DNA of 64,000 nucleotides, from the NCBI GenBank assembly GCA_963680875.1, contig OY804579.1:80589095-80653094 (forward strand). Reading direction: 5' to 3'. The notes beneath the pieces are model-generated. The model was not told the origin of the DNA, searched no databases, and saw only the letters and a program-made list of their open reading frames with translations. Of this stretch, positions 44,365 to 56,200 are shown piece by piece. Both the position numbers and the translations under genes were made by a program. Every line of letters starts with the position of its first letter. Position 1 is the stretch's first letter. The DNA comes from Bathymodiolus brooksi (Eukaryota; Mollusca; Bivalvia; Mytilida; Modiolidae).

Positions 44365-44530
44365 ACACCTGGATGTACCCCCTGTTTCTTGGTGGGGTCC
44401 GTGTTGCTCATCTTTTTAATTTTCTGTGTTGTGTTTATTTATCTTGTTTGTCTTATTTCTGTGTTTTACGGCCGCTGTTGCCTGTGTCTCAAGTTCGTCC
44501 ATTATTGATTGCCCCTTGGGTTTTCTCTAA
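44365..44530 (+). repeat. Dispersed repeat R2, partial
   Basis: ACACCTGGATGTACCCCCTG, GGTGGGGTCCGTGTTGCTCA, then the T-rich part. Confidence 0.5.
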
Positions 44531-44561
44531 CGTTTATTTAAGCGTGTTAGTGAAGATATAC

Positions 44562-44692
44562 TATTGTCATAATATGCTATAGCAGCAATTGCACAACTAT
44601 ATTTGTTCAAACTTTCAGGGAGTATAATATTTTTCTTCATGAACTTCACTTGGAAACGAAAGTAGACACAAGGATCATGCACTAAATTCATA
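44562..44692 (-). CDS. Possible extracellular exon related to 52620-52818
   Basis: Acceptor acataaacag before 44692 and donor A|GTATATC at 44562, phase 2 to 1. It encodes DPCVYFRFQVKFMKKN, then IILPESLNKYSCAIAAIAYY and DNS. The order C, ILP, C, Y and an end in AAT plus one base resembles the exon at 52620-52818 (SGICTF, FILPYNIRNRPTCL, YSWHKN). That suggests paralogous ectodomain exons in neighbouring genes. Confidence 0.35.
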
Positions 44693-45040
44693 CTGTTTAT
44701 GTAGAAACATTGCCTTCATTATGTTTGCTTAGATAATTGAATCAAAGTGTTTTGTTTTTCATTTTTATTAAAAAGTGAAGAAGATGAAAAGATGAAACAA
44801 AATCACTATTTTAAACAATGAAACATCAATACCACTGTGGTACCGATATTTTGAAATCAGTTATTACCTGTTAACTGGCATAGAAAAGGTAACCGTTCTG
44901 AACAGTTTTTATTTTCATACTCGTAATAATGACGTGACCATGACACAGCAGTACAGAGACGGTGGCTACTTTCTGAAGATGAAATAGAATCAAAACTATG
45001 GTATTAATTTATACAACAACCACTGAAGGATTAGCGTTAT

Positions 45041-45213
45041 GGTGTTTAAGGCCACTTTCAATAATATTTCAGCTATATCGTGGCTGTAAGTTGTTTTGGT
45101 TGAGGAAACCGGAGTATCCGTAGAAAACCACCGTCTTGCCGCAAGTCACTGACAAACTTTATCACATAATGTTATATCGACTACACCTCGCCTGATCGGG
45201 ATTCGAACTCAAA
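45041..45213 (-). mobile_element. SINE, head-truncated
   Basis: The tail begins GGTGTTTAAGGCCAC and the element ends at the B box (GGGATTCGAACTC). Just left of the unit boundary. Confidence 0.75.
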
Positions 45214-45640
45214 CTACTGCAGGATATTCTCGAATTAACAGATCAATCTCAAGTTGATATTCAACCTGTGCAATTTATTTATAAGTACATTGATAAATTG
45301 TGACTGACTTGTCTGTGCATTTGTGTATTATGATTATTATTGTTGGTAGCGTGTTGTGTCCTTAGCTCAACCATGCGACACAGAAATCAATATTGCCCGA
45401 GACCTCTCGCGATACGGTACACGATCTTTACACATGCAAATCGGATTATATTATTATTAAAAAGAAATAATACTTGCATAGCCGATTTCATGGACATCTA
45501 GACTTGCGTAATGGGATTAGAACAGTAAATAATGCAATTACTATAAAAACTAAGATTCTCCTCACTCAGACATATGTGACCTTTGACATTGGTGCTCCCA
45601 AACACCTTTATATTGTTTGGCTTTCCAATCTTTAGATTTT

Positions 45641-46012
45641 GAGCGTACCCGATGAAGGTTATTCTGAGCGTGTCTGATGAAGGTTATTCTGATCATGCCT
45701 GATGAAGGTTATTCTGAGCGTACCTGATGAAGGTTATTCTGAGCGTACCCGATGAAGGTTATTCTGAGCGTGTCTGGTGAAGGTTATTCTGAGCGTACCT
45801 GATGAAGGTTATTCTGAGTGTACCTGATGAAGGTTATTCTGAGCGTACCTGATGAAGGTTATTCTGAGCGTGTCTGGTGAAGGTTATTCTGAGCGTACGT
45901 GATGAAGGTTATTCTGAGCGTACCTGATGAAGGTTATTCTGAGCGTACCTGATGAAGGTTATTCTGAGCGTACCTGATGAAGGTTATTCCAGAAACGTGT
46001 CGTGTGCGCTAA
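45641..46012 (+). repeat. 25-bp tandem array of hammerhead-like half-motif, 14 units
   Basis: Units start every 25 bp from 45641 to 45966 and read GAGCGTAC, CTGATGA (variants), AGGTTATTCT. They lack GAAA. Only the last unit continues into GAAAC, GTGTC and GTGTGCGC (45992-46009), where a complete hammerhead-like fold is possible: stem I 45968-45973 with 46002-46007 (two wobbles) and cleavage after GTC at 46001. Same genomic position as the 27-bp array in unit 1. Confidence 0.8.
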
Positions 46013-46601
46013 ATTGGATATCTACGTTTTAATTACCAAAACCAGAACAGTAACATACGATATATAAGAGATAATTATGTTTTCCATTGTATAATAACGA
46101 TAATTTCTAGATACAACATTTCAAACATGGCTGCCCATTGTGATAATGTTACTGCTATTTGATTTATACATATTACAAATGTTCATACCATTTAATAACT
46201 CTCTAACACTAAAATACCCCAACCACGAGACGATATTACTGGACTTTGATGTTAAAGATAGTATACTTTTCCCGTTTATGCACGTATTCACAGCTTTCGT
46301 CCAATTAAATTCATAAACTGAACCTTTAAAATAGATATTAAGTTAATGTATTAATAAGATAGCACTAATATAACAAAGTTGTTAAGAGACCAACCATTTT
46401 CTTACAGGAAATTGAATTAATTTTCATCTCTGAAGCTAGGCTGAAGATAGGACAAAAGGAAGATATTGGAACACCCACCCATACAATACGACAATGGTTG
46501 ATTCCTAACAATAATAAATAAACTGTTACTATTGTGTTTACTGAGTTAGTTGTTATTCTGTTTTATATCACTGTAAACAAACCAGGTTTATAGGGTTTGG
46601 C

Positions 46602-46810
46602 TTATGGTTTTTAATGCCACTTTCCACAATATTTCAGTTATATCGTGGTAGTTAGTTTTATTGGTGGAGGAAACCGGATTGCCCGAAGATAAAAACCGAA
46701 CTGTCGCAAGTCACTGACAAACTTTATCACATAATATTCTATCGAGTACACCTCGTCCGAGTGGAATTCGAACTCACAACTTTAGGGGTGATAACGACCA
46801 CGGCTGCTCC
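46602..46810 (-). mobile_element. SINE, unit-2 copy of 7247-7497
   Basis: Same site, with CCAGGTTTA at both ends. The head is partly deleted after GGGGTGATAACGACC. Confidence 0.8.
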
Positions 46811-47017
46811 TCCAGGTTTACATACTGTATGACTATGCACTGTACATTGTATTCTAAGTATTCTCTATGCTGCCAATAGATCGTTTGTATTCATGTTTAA
46901 TTCAGCCGTCATATTAGTCATCAATCCCAGTTTGCAGGTGTTAACACACATCAACTAAAACCTTACTTTAATTTATTGTACACATTTTGATATTTTTGTA
47001 TCGGCACTACGATTTAC

Positions 47018-47139
47018 TCGCATTTCATCAGAGGTGAGTAATACAAAATGTGCGTGTGTGTGTTGATATAGTCTTGCTTGTGTCCTGTTTTGCGTTTCAA
47101 AAATGAATATGATGAATTTGTCAGAATTATAAATATTAA
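47018..47139 (-). CDS. Internal exon, extracellular protein (unit 2)
   Basis: Copy of 7688-7809: same 122 bp, acceptor ctgcag and donor CGA|GTAAAT, phase 1 to 0. One residue differs (HAHF for HAYF). Confidence 0.5.
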
Positions 47140-47204
47140 CTGCAGACATGTCCCGTAATTTCTTTGTGTTTGCATTATGCACATTCTACGAACAGTGAAC
47201 GTAA

Positions 47205-47400
47205 TATATTCGGGTACCACTGGTGGAACAGGAAATGTTAACCCTTCCGGAACACTTGAGTTCACCCATGGTTTTCAGTGAAGTTCGCGTTGCTCAATTT
47301 TCCGTGTTGTGTTTTGTCCGTTCTTTTTTCTCATCTTCGTTTGACCATTGTATTAACTATCGGTCCTTTTTCGAATTACGGCTTCTGATCTTGAAACTTT
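47205..47400 (+). repeat. Dispersed repeat R2
   Basis: Unit-2 copy of 7890-8098, with CCACTGGTGGAACAGG and CCTTCCGGAACACTTGAG. Confidence 0.6.
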
Positions 47401-47431
47401 TCTTTGCTGTAAGACTAAGGTTTCCACTCAC

Positions 47432-47557
47432 CTGATCCTTCACAACTAAAAATATACGTAGAATTACAATCCGTGACAACCTTTGTGTTATTTTTCGAAG
47501 CAAGACAACGGCGTGTACTTGATATGTTATCAAAGATTTCCGTTTCAGTTTCGATAT
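47432..47557 (-). CDS. Internal exon, cysteine-containing (unit 2)
   Basis: Copy of 8119-8244 with identical length and splice signals; open. It encodes DIETETEIFDNISSTRRCLA, then SKNNTKVVTDCNSTYIFSCE. Amino-acid differences from unit 1 are few and all cysteines are kept. Confidence 0.55.
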
Positions 47558-48094
47558 CTGGAAATGATAAACCAATGGTTAATATTTCCTCTATTTTATT
47601 CTGTTTTTAGTCTTTTATTCAATAAAATTTTGTTTTATATTGATGTTATATTTGCTTAAGCACAAATTAAGGACCAACACATCTGATCTTAGAATCAATG
47701 TAGCTTCTTTGTTAGCAGCATCCTCTTTCAAGGAAATCCAGATACGACACTCTGGAATATCCAATAAAAAGAGGGATATATGTACGTGCTACTGGAATGT
47801 TGCTACATATAAATGGAAGATTGATCTCATCTCTCTCTTTTCATAAAAGCGTCATTTTTAACCGACTTGCACTTTAAATGTCTAGGGGTAGGTCTGGGTA
47901 TAAAGCATGCCTAACTATATCTGTCATGCCTTTTGTTTCAAGTTCAATAAGATAGACCAACCAATATAGATGGGTACGAGTTATTTATACAAACTATAAT
48001 GAACCACATTGTCTATGTGAGATATGATATTCTATTGTGTTTGGTTGTATGATAAAATATTGCACCAGGTGTTTAAGAAATGCTTTGCAATCAA

Positions 48095-48262
48095 GGAAAC
48101 CTGAGTACCAGGAGAAAACCACCGATCTGTCGCAAGTTACTGACAAACTTGATCGCATAATGTTGTGTCGAGCACACCTCGCCATGAACGGGATTCGAAC
48201 TCACAACTGATAGGTACTGATTACACAGGTTGTTAGTGTCCATCAGCACTAAAGTTGTGAGT
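48095..48262 (-). mobile_element. SINE with inverted head, tail lost (unit 2)
   Basis: Copy of 8787-9039 with the right-hand TCTAAAGTTTGG kept (48263-48274). The SINE tail and neighbouring 8.7 kb sequence are replaced by unrelated bases. Confidence 0.7.
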
Positions 48263-48336
48263 TCTAAAGTTTGGTCATATTGTGGATGATATGTGATATG
48301 AATACATAACACTACATGTTCTTGACAAATAATTAC

Positions 48337-48469
48337 CTCGTTCAATCTTAAATAATGCCAATCCCTTCCCAGACGAGCAGAACACATCATTGTAAGACCT
48401 GCAACTTTTAATGCAAGTATCTCTCTTGTCAGTATTTCTAGGCGTGGTAACACATTGGCATATTTTCTT
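48337..48469 (-). CDS. Six-cysteine exon, WSC-like half domain (unit 2)
   Basis: Copy of 9114-9246, 133 bp, phase 0 to 1, open. It reads KKICQCVTTPRNTDKRDTCI, then KSCRSYNDVFCSS and GLALFKIER. It pairs in phase with 47432-47557. All cysteines of the unit-1 copy are present although the residues between them have changed. Confidence 0.5.
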
Positions 48470-48663
48470 CTAGAATAATAAGCATGTACTTGATATTTAA
48501 AGATAAGAATGTACAAATGATGAATATGAAATATTGTTATAAAACTAAGGTTTATCTCACTGCTCTTAGATATGTTTGTTTTTATAATGCAGGTACCAAG
48601 TACTCCTTAAAAAGGTAAACACACACACTCACAGATAAATGCGCCTGGTGGACTAACGAGGAG

Positions 48664-48917
48664 GGCATGGTGTTTAGCGCCACTTTCAACAATATTTCAG
48701 TTATATCATGGCGGTCAGTTTTATTGGTGGAGGAAACCGAAGTGCTCAGAGAAAACCACTGACCTGTCGCAAGTCACTTACAAACTTTATAACATAATGT
48801 TGCATCGAGTACACCTCGTCTGAGCGGGATTCGAACACACAACTTCAGTAGTGATAGGCACTGATTACATACATAATTGTAGATCCAACTACCATACGAT
48901 CACGATCATGACAGCTC
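48664..48917 (-). mobile_element. SINE, full length (unit 2)
   Basis: Copy of 9442-9691 with GGACTAACGA on both sides. Confidence 0.8.
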
Positions 48918-49074
48918 TGATGGACTAACGAAGTATCAATATCACTGATGACTCATGATCTATTTATACTCTCGTAATCTCTTGCCGGATATTTTCTCTC
49001 TTTACGACATTTGTTGGACACTTTAAACAGGAACTGCACACTATTCCGGAGAACCTGAATTCGCCTCCAATTTT

Positions 49075-49450
49075 GTAAACGGTCTATACAGAGGATTTGT
49101 GGAACGGTGTTCAGATGACAATAATAGATATAACAATTCCCACAGACGTTTTAGGAATGATGTCCAGGTGATCTGAGTTCTCCCCCGATTTTTAGTGGGG
49201 TTCGTGTTACTCGATCTTTAGTTTTATGTGTATGTTTTGTAGATCGTAGTTTGTCTTTTGTACTTTTTCTTTTGACCATTGTGTTGTCTGTTCTTCTTCG
49301 ATGTACGAACTCTGATTACACATTTGGTATCTTCCAACTCGTCTAGACATAACCATTCCTACAGATGTGTTGTGGAACGGTGTCCACAGGACAATGATAG
49401 ATCTAATAATTCTCATAGAGGTTTTGTTGAGCGATATTCACATCACATAA
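49075..49450 (+). repeat. 54-bp coding-like repeat with R2 inside (unit 2)
   Basis: Copy of 9866-10255. Units include SYRCVVERCPQDND and SHRGFVERYSHH; R2 occupies about 49158-49345. Confidence 0.45.
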
Positions 49451-50849
49451 ATAGTTATAAGACTTACGTAATAAATAAAATAATTTGTCTTTGTGAAACA
49501 TTCGGCCACACAGTCAAATATACAGTCTTTGTCGGTTGCGTTGTTTTCGTCTGGGAAGTACTTCCTTAATAGTATTTGCTTAAAAGCGGTAATAGGTCCA
49601 CTAACATCCAAATCAAGACATCCTTGGGAAAATAATAACATAGATTTTATCAGCATGGCCTAGTTTCCGTTAAATCAATTAGAAAAAAATAGGGGGGAGG
49701 GAGTAGACAGTGTGTTAACAAGGGCAATATTTGATCTGACCAACAAGTGACGGGGACAAAATAATCATTTATATAATCAAACAATAGCTGGTCTTGTTAA
49801 ATATCTTAGCCATATAGATAATACAAATAGTATGGACTAAAAATGCATTTTTTACTGTTATAAATACAGTATTGGTTTTTCACACAACATAACTATCTCT
49901 ATGCAGGTGTATAATAACAGGGATTTGTGAAGCGGTATTATTGATTGACCCATCGATTTCTAATCAATGAGGGTTTAATGTACCCAAAACTACATCAGCT
50001 GATTATTGCATTTTGATAATTAATACCTTAGTTCTAATAGAAAACCAAAAAGTTCAAAATATTTCAACAATACATGTTTCCTGGTGTAAGCGTATAAGGT
50101 GTAGGTAAATACAATACCAACCTGTGGAAATTAATTGGCAGTCTTTATCAAGTACACGTCGCCATAGTAACACCTAAAACTTGGTTATAGACCAACTACC
50201 ACACTATCGCTGCTACATGTATTGTACCCAAACAACAAGTGCCGGATTTATATCAAGAGAGGCTCTAGACATCTCCACTTGTGAGACACCTCCCAATCCC
50301 CCACCCTCACGACTGCAACAATTGTTTAGAGACTGCAGTGCATTATGACATCATATGTAAGAAATGCCTATGACAGTATCAAAAATATTATACACTTTTA
50401 CCGGAGGCTACCTAGATTTTGAGGTCCTTGACCTCAGTCTGCCAGGTCTATATGCAAATCTGGCACTGCAAGCAACAATATATCTGAGAGGCTTAAACAA
50501 TACATGATTCACAAATTGCATATTAATATTTCATATTTCAATTATTTTTAAAAGAAATATTAATATGCTCCTGTTTTTATTTGTCGTTTTTGTTTGTTAT
50601 TTTGTTGTTTTTATTTCTCATGTAATATTTATCTTAATGTAAAATTAAATAATGACCATAAAAATGAGCCCAGTCGTTTACATTCACCCAAGAAGCAGTC
50701 CATGCCGTAACATGTTGGTCTAGTTGTAGTTCTGGAATCTTATTCTGTTGTAATTCACTCTTGGTCGGGACGTCACAATGTTCTTTTATCTCGTTCCATG
50801 AAACTTAAATATATCAACATATATTATATATTAAATTAAATAAGAAGTG

Positions 50850-51060
50850 TTTGAAGATACCAAAGGGGTAACCAGCATCGTAAATCGAAGAAGAACAGAT
50901 AAGACAATTGTCAAAAGAAAAAGGACAAAAGGACAAACAACTATCTACAAGACATACACATAAAACTAAATATCGAGTAACACAAACCCCACTAAAAACC
51001 AGGGGTGAACTCGGGTGCTCCGGAAGAGTGAGTAGTGACACCCGTCGTGTTAATCTAGTT
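50850..51060 (-). repeat. Dispersed repeat R2, inverted (unit 2)
   Basis: Copy of 11500-11700. Confidence 0.6.
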
Positions 51061-51409
51061 ACAAACGCCGTGCTAAGTCATGAATAAGGAAGTGTTTACG
51101 ACAAGTGTAATATATCGGTGGTCATTTGTGACACAGATATTCCATAACGGTCCACCAAGTCATGGTGGCGACCGTAAAACTTTGATGACATTTATTTAAC
51201 CAAGGGGAACGTTATTTAAAAGTATAAATGTTATGTTTTTTCACTGAATTTGTCCTCAATGTTGTTTGTAGATTATATAATTGTACTTCCGTTTGTATTT
51301 ACAAATGATATTGAATTGTCTTTCATTGAAAGATCATGTGCATTAAATAAAAAAAATGTGCTTATAATCTTGTCATATGAACTAAAAAGATTGGCAACAC
51401 GGACCCCAC

Positions 51410-51495
51410 CACAACTAAGTCCTGGCGAATGGTAGACAGTTCCAGTTTTTTTGTTATAACACGTACAATGGCCGTGGTACTCATTGTCAAGTCCC
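51410..51495 (-). CDS. Possible C.C exon (unit 2)
   Basis: Acceptor after a T-rich tract (acaatatttttag) before 51495. The frame reads GLDNEYHGHCTCYNKKTGTV, then YHSPGLSC. The donor (G|GTGGGG at 51410) is weak, and R2-like sequence follows immediately. Open here, with two stops in unit 1. Plausible but unproven. Confidence 0.3.
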
Positions 51496-51709
51496 CTAAA
51501 AATATTGTCAGCGATAGATGAAATAAAATATCCACGTAACAGGGAAACGATCCATTGCCATTTGAGAAATGGATATTTCGTTATGGTCACCCAGTTTGTG
51601 ATGACTCCCGTAGACTATTTATAGCGATGACATCAACATTAGAACAAGGTATCCTTGCTTAAGTAGCTATTGCGTCAGCAGCTGAGCTCTGTCCAGAAAA
51701 TCAGTATAC

Positions 51710-51870
51710 TGTGCACATAGCGGACGAGTTGTCAAATCGTATCTCTGGTTGCGCAGATTCTGCCGAAATATTGATAGTGGTGAAATGGGAAGTTGACTTT
51801 TGGAAAAGTGAATTCATCACGTTTGTCGAAGAGTATTTGTAATCTTTATTGTCGATTTTAAGGTGAAGAT
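51710..51870 (-). CDS. Possible spacer exon (unit 2)
   Basis: Acceptor tgcatattttatag before 51870, phase 1. It reads DLHLKIDNKDYKYSSTNVMN, then a Ser/Thr/Asn-rich stretch to SSAMC. The donor is uncertain (GTATAC at 51704-51709 or GTGCAC at 51711-51716). The unit-1 counterpart (about 12370-12530) has several stops. Confidence 0.3.
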
Positions 51871-52235
51871 CTATAAAATATGCATGCAATCAGACTCCAA
51901 TGTAGTCATCGATTTAATACTTGTTACCCAGAAAGCTACTGGTCAATTCACTGATACTTTGGGGGAACTGTTGTCCCCATAATTGAAGACTTATAGTGAC
52001 TTATATTGTAAAAGCACCACCAATAACCACAGATACAATTATTATATGGAAAATAAAATGACATCAACAACTTATTTGTGTGTGCTTAAAATGTTTGATG
52101 CCAAGATTTATTTATTGCACTTACAAGCGTTCTTAATTAGTGGAGCTAAAATTAAAAAAATTAACTACATTTTAATTGAAGTTTAACTAAAATTCCGTAA
52201 AACAATATATGGTACATAGGTGCTACGTGAGGTGG

Positions 52236-52375
52236 ACAAGCCTGTACAAAGTAAGGGCCATTGCGTTTTCCCAGTTTTCCGGTTGTTGACTTATTTTGTC
52301 TGTTTGTTGACTTATGAGTTTTGCCTTTCCCTTTGGAAGATTGCTCGGTGTTCGTTAATTTTGTTATTACCCTTA
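52236..52375 (+). repeat. Dispersed repeat R1, only in unit 2
   Basis: The 3' part of R1, from TGTACAAAGTAAGGGCC to ATTACCCTTA, within a hairpin-forming region where unit 1 (about 12890) has no R1. Confidence 0.65.
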
Positions 52376-52619
52376 TGAGCAGTCTCATCCTGATATCAAT
52401 TATGACATCAGGACGAGGCTGTTCATCTCATGTGACAGCTATGTACCATGTTGTGAAATGGAATTACAATGATCTCCTCGATCACCCCTTATACTAAGGA
52501 AATATACAATGGAGACATATAATTATCAGTAAAAGCCATAGTGTAATAAATGTATATTGAATTAGATGAAGAAATCAGAAGTTTCTTGAGAAATGATATA
52601 TAATATTAAAAGAACATAC

Positions 52620-52818
52620 CATTCTTGTGCCAACTATATATTGACTGCATATAAATTCCTAAACCTTTCAGGCAAGTGGGACGATTTCTAATATTATACG
52701 GTAATATAAAGTGTCCCGAGTATGCATGACAGGCGATAGTCACAAATGTACAAATGCCAGATTTTCCAAAAAGAAAATTGGGATTTACATTGGAAATATC
52801 TTGTATTTCGCGTGAAAA
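52620..52818 (-). CDS. Extracellular exon, intact in unit 2
   Basis: 199 bp on the minus strand; acceptor aaatcccag (weak tract) before 52818, donor G|GTATGTTC at 52620, phase 0 to 1. It reads FSREIQDISNVNPNFLFGKS, GICTFVTIACHAYSGHFILP, then YNIRNRPTCLKGLGIYMQSI and YSWHKN. Three cysteines; no recognised domain. The unit-1 copy has a one-base deletion. An exon at 44562-44692 seems related. Confidence 0.45.
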
Positions 52819-53130
52819 CTGGGATTTCCGATCGGAAAACCAGGTATTTCACGAAACATCAGATAACTCGGAAAGTACTTGGTATTTCGTTCGGAAACCG
52901 CAATTTCTGATCGTAACGCTCGATTTTCTGTAATTCAATCTTCGTTTTCTGCACTACGATTTGCGATTTTGATTTCAGCATTATGTTTTTCGGTTCCAGT
53001 TGGCTACAATTGTCAAAATTCGACTCATTCAGTCTAAAGAATGAGACGTAAACAATGACCTTTATTCTAGGATGCAACTCACATGGCATGTAAAATAAAC
53101 TACATAGCATCTACTATCGAAAAGGGGACC

Positions 53131-53380
53131 GTCGTTGTGGTGAGCATTTGGTAGTTGGATTTATAACTACCTAAGCAATGAGTGCCTATCTCCACTAAAG
53201 TTATGAGTTTGAACCCCGTATATGGCGAGGTGTACTCGATACAATATTATGTGATAATGTTTGTCAGTAACTTGCGACAGGTCAGTAGTTTTCTCCGGGT
53301 ACTCTACTTTCTTCTACCAATAAAACTGACCGCCACGATGCATAGCTGAAATATTGTTGAAAGTGGCGTTAAATACCATA
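53131..53380 (+). mobile_element. SINE, full length (unit 2 only)
   Basis: Complete head (B box GAGTTTGAACCCCG) and tail. Unit 1 keeps only its first 33 bp at 13651-13683. Confidence 0.85.
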
Positions 53381-53399
53381 AATCAACCAAACCAATCAA

Positions 53400-53640
53400 C
53401 TATAGAAAACAAGTTTCGCTGATGAATATGATATACGTTGCGTCCCAGAAACCCATTTAGATGTGAATAGTAATAACGATGATCTATTACTTGAATTCTT
53501 TTCAAAAACCTTAACCTGAAAGGATCATAATAATACAGGCGGTTGTCTTCTTATTTATTTTACAGATGATATATCTGTTAAACGCGTAACTGGCTTACAA
53601 AGCGACGTCGACGATTTGGGTGAGCATGCACATTATTTGA
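53400..53640 (+). pseudogene. LINE endonuclease fragment (unit 2)
   Basis: Reads YDIRCVPETHLDVNSNNDDL, then LLEFFSK and GGCLLIYFTDDISVKRV. ETHLD holds the catalytic Glu of APE-type endonucleases. Confidence 0.65.
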
Positions 53641-54430
53641 ATCCATCTAAATTTTATTTTTCCTTCCATTTTTTGGGTGAATATTCATCATCGATTCGTT
53701 ATTAGTGCAATATATAGTAATGTCTTTTATGTACTTCTTTAAAATAACAAATTGTAATTTGGAGAAGACTTCATAAGTTTGTTTAACTTGTGTCTAATCG
53801 ATTTAATTGGCAAATGAAATATGTGTAAACAAATTGGAGAACATCTTGTGGGGATTGGTAATTGATGGTGATCGTTGAAAGAAAAAAATATCGTATCCAA
53901 CATTATCCCCTTTATATCACAACTTAAACAAATATAGCAATCTTAATTTTTGCTCTCATCATAATTGAGGACGACACTCTACTCATTTCAGTAAAATCAA
54001 TTCATCGTAAAATTGTCTCATTTCTTGAGAATTGCACACTCCTTTCATTTTAGTGCAAGCACTTGTAACACACTGTAACTAGACCAACATATCTTTATGA
54101 TTGATTGGTTATTGATGGTACACAAACATAATTCAATATAGCTATACCACCTTTACACATCATTATTGATTTATTGTTCTCAAACCATGAATGATTAAAA
54201 TAAAAACTTAGATATCTAAGTTAGAACACACGACGAGTTTCTAGAATAACCTACATCGGGTACGTTCAAGTTAAAAAGATTGACGCGCTAATCAATGTTA
54301 CTTCATTACATTCTATTATTAAAAAGTTATAGAAAAAAATATTGATGTGCATGTATGTGTTCGGAATTCGTAGTTTTTTTTAGAATATACATGTAACATT
54401 ATTTTTCGCATTTTAAAATTTATATGGTGG

Positions 54431-54665
54431 TGTTGTCGTGATCGCATGGTAGTTGGATTTACAACCACCTGTCCAGTTAGTACCTATCATCACTAAAGTT
54501 GTGAGTTCGAGCGCCGTTCATGCCAAGTTGCACTCGATACAACATTATGTGATAAAGTTTGTCAATGACTTGCAGCAGGTCGGTGGTTTTCTCCGGTTTC
54601 CTCCAACAATAAAACTGATTGCCACAATATAACTGAAATATTGTTGAAAGTGGCGTTAAACACCA
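54431..54665 (+). mobile_element. SINE, full length (unit 2)
   Basis: Copy of 14641-14870. Confidence 0.8.
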
Positions 54666-55069
54666 TATAACTCTAATCCTAACACAAATATCATAAATGA
54701 GAATTAAATGTGACATTAGATACTTTATATTATTTATTATATCATCCTTATTTAATTTTTGTTAATATAAATTATCGTAGCTTACCTTTCGTTTCGTTGA
54801 GAACCAGTTTTGTATATATTTCTGTACTAAAACTAATCATTAAGATCAACCATAACATCATGGATAAGAAAAAAAAACATACAATGATTTGTAACAATGA
54901 AAGATTTTTTTATTTTCTAAAAATTATTGCGGATGTTATATATTAATCACATAAAAATATTTTAAGCTTTACTTCCTAAAGTCATTCAACGTATATTACA
55001 ACAATAATCTAATATCAAATACATTTAACATGTCAATCCTCATTCATTCATTTCTTTATTTCGTTGTCG

Positions 55070-56200
55070 TATTGACTTATTTCAACATACAAGTCAAGGT
55101 TAAAATGTTCAATACTCATATCCCACCAAGTTTTCTGTAGGAATTGGGCACCAGGACAACTACAACAGGCATGAACAAAATGTCAGAAAACTGTCTGTTA
55201 CATAGACACATATGCCTTTCGTGTTATTTGGAATGTCAGTCATAAGTTTCACAATAAAAAAAATATTTTTTAATATCCTTGAAGATTTCGCATATTTCCA
55301 TATATTAGCAAGTTCAACAGATCTATGAATGTCTCTAATTCGAAGGAAATCATTGTCAGACGTTGCACGCAATGACCACTCGTTCCAGTGTGTTTCATTT
55401 ACAGCACCATAAACGATAGATTTCCATAACTGCTTTGGAGAGAAAATCCCTTGGAGTAAGTATTCTACTAGATAGTCACTCAGTTCATAGTGGTATAAGA
55501 TTCCAATGATATCTGGAATAAATCCGAAATGATTTCGAGAGTTGTCAGCAAAATACGAGAACAACCTGGTCATAAATATTCTTTTTTCTAGAAAATTATA
55601 ATCTAGAGAACATAGTTTCTGTAAAAATAACAGTTTTCTAGTGTCAATGTAGGATAAAATAGGATGGATTCCAAGTAAGCTTTGACACATGTCAGATCTT
55701 GTACGAGGTTTTAGATTTTGAATTCTTTTTACAATAAAATGTTGGAATGTATTAAGGTTCGTTAGGTCTACTGATTTAAAATGGTTCCACATTTAACAGC
55801 CGTATAAGACAGTGGGTAAGACGACAGATTTATATAATTTGACTAACACGAATGGTTTTCCATTAATACCATTAATGGGAAAAAAGGCATTTCGACCTTT
55901 TTTACAAGCATTAGTTGTTCGTTCTGTGGCTTTGAAGCGAGAGTTCATTTCTATTCCAAGATGACAACAGCTATCTGATGACGGTATTTTATCGTCGCCT
56001 ATATGTCAATTATATATCAGGGTTTTCTCTCGTGGATTTAGTGAGAACTGCAATATGTATGATTTATTTTGCATTAAAGCGGAAATACCATTTTCGTGAA
56101 TATTCACTGCAAACATCGAGCATACATTGTAGTGTTTTCGGTGACGTACTAATACATGACACATCATCAACAAGTGAAGGGGCACAGGCATTAAATATGT
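55070..56200 (-). pseudogene. LINE reverse transcriptase, 3' half (unit 2)
   Basis: Copy of 15621-16826 with a 210-residue open stretch (55160-55792; RTRSDMCQSLLGIHPILSYI, DTRKLLFLQKLCSLDYNFLE). Its C-terminal end is cut by a 435-bp deletion corresponding to 15256-15690. Confidence 0.75.

Larger units (their letters stand above)
574..45283. repeat. Segmental duplication, unit 1
   Basis: Sequence from the block at 574 recurs in the same order and orientation from 45284. Matching landmarks include the ribozyme-like arrays, SINEs with the same target duplications, LINE fragments and exons. Unit 1 carries two large stretches that unit 2 lacks: about 1757-7121 (LINE) and 23194-37978 (transposon island). 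Unit 1 ends exactly where unit 2 begins, so the arrangement is head to tail with a 44.71 kb period. Identity was judged by eye at about 93-97%. It could be a real tandem duplication or two divergent haplotypes joined in assembly. Confidence 0.85.

Noticed and set aside
45641..46012. Regular 25-bp repeats as a possible CRISPR array
   Set aside because: Units are directly adjacent with no spacers, and the genome is eukaryotic.
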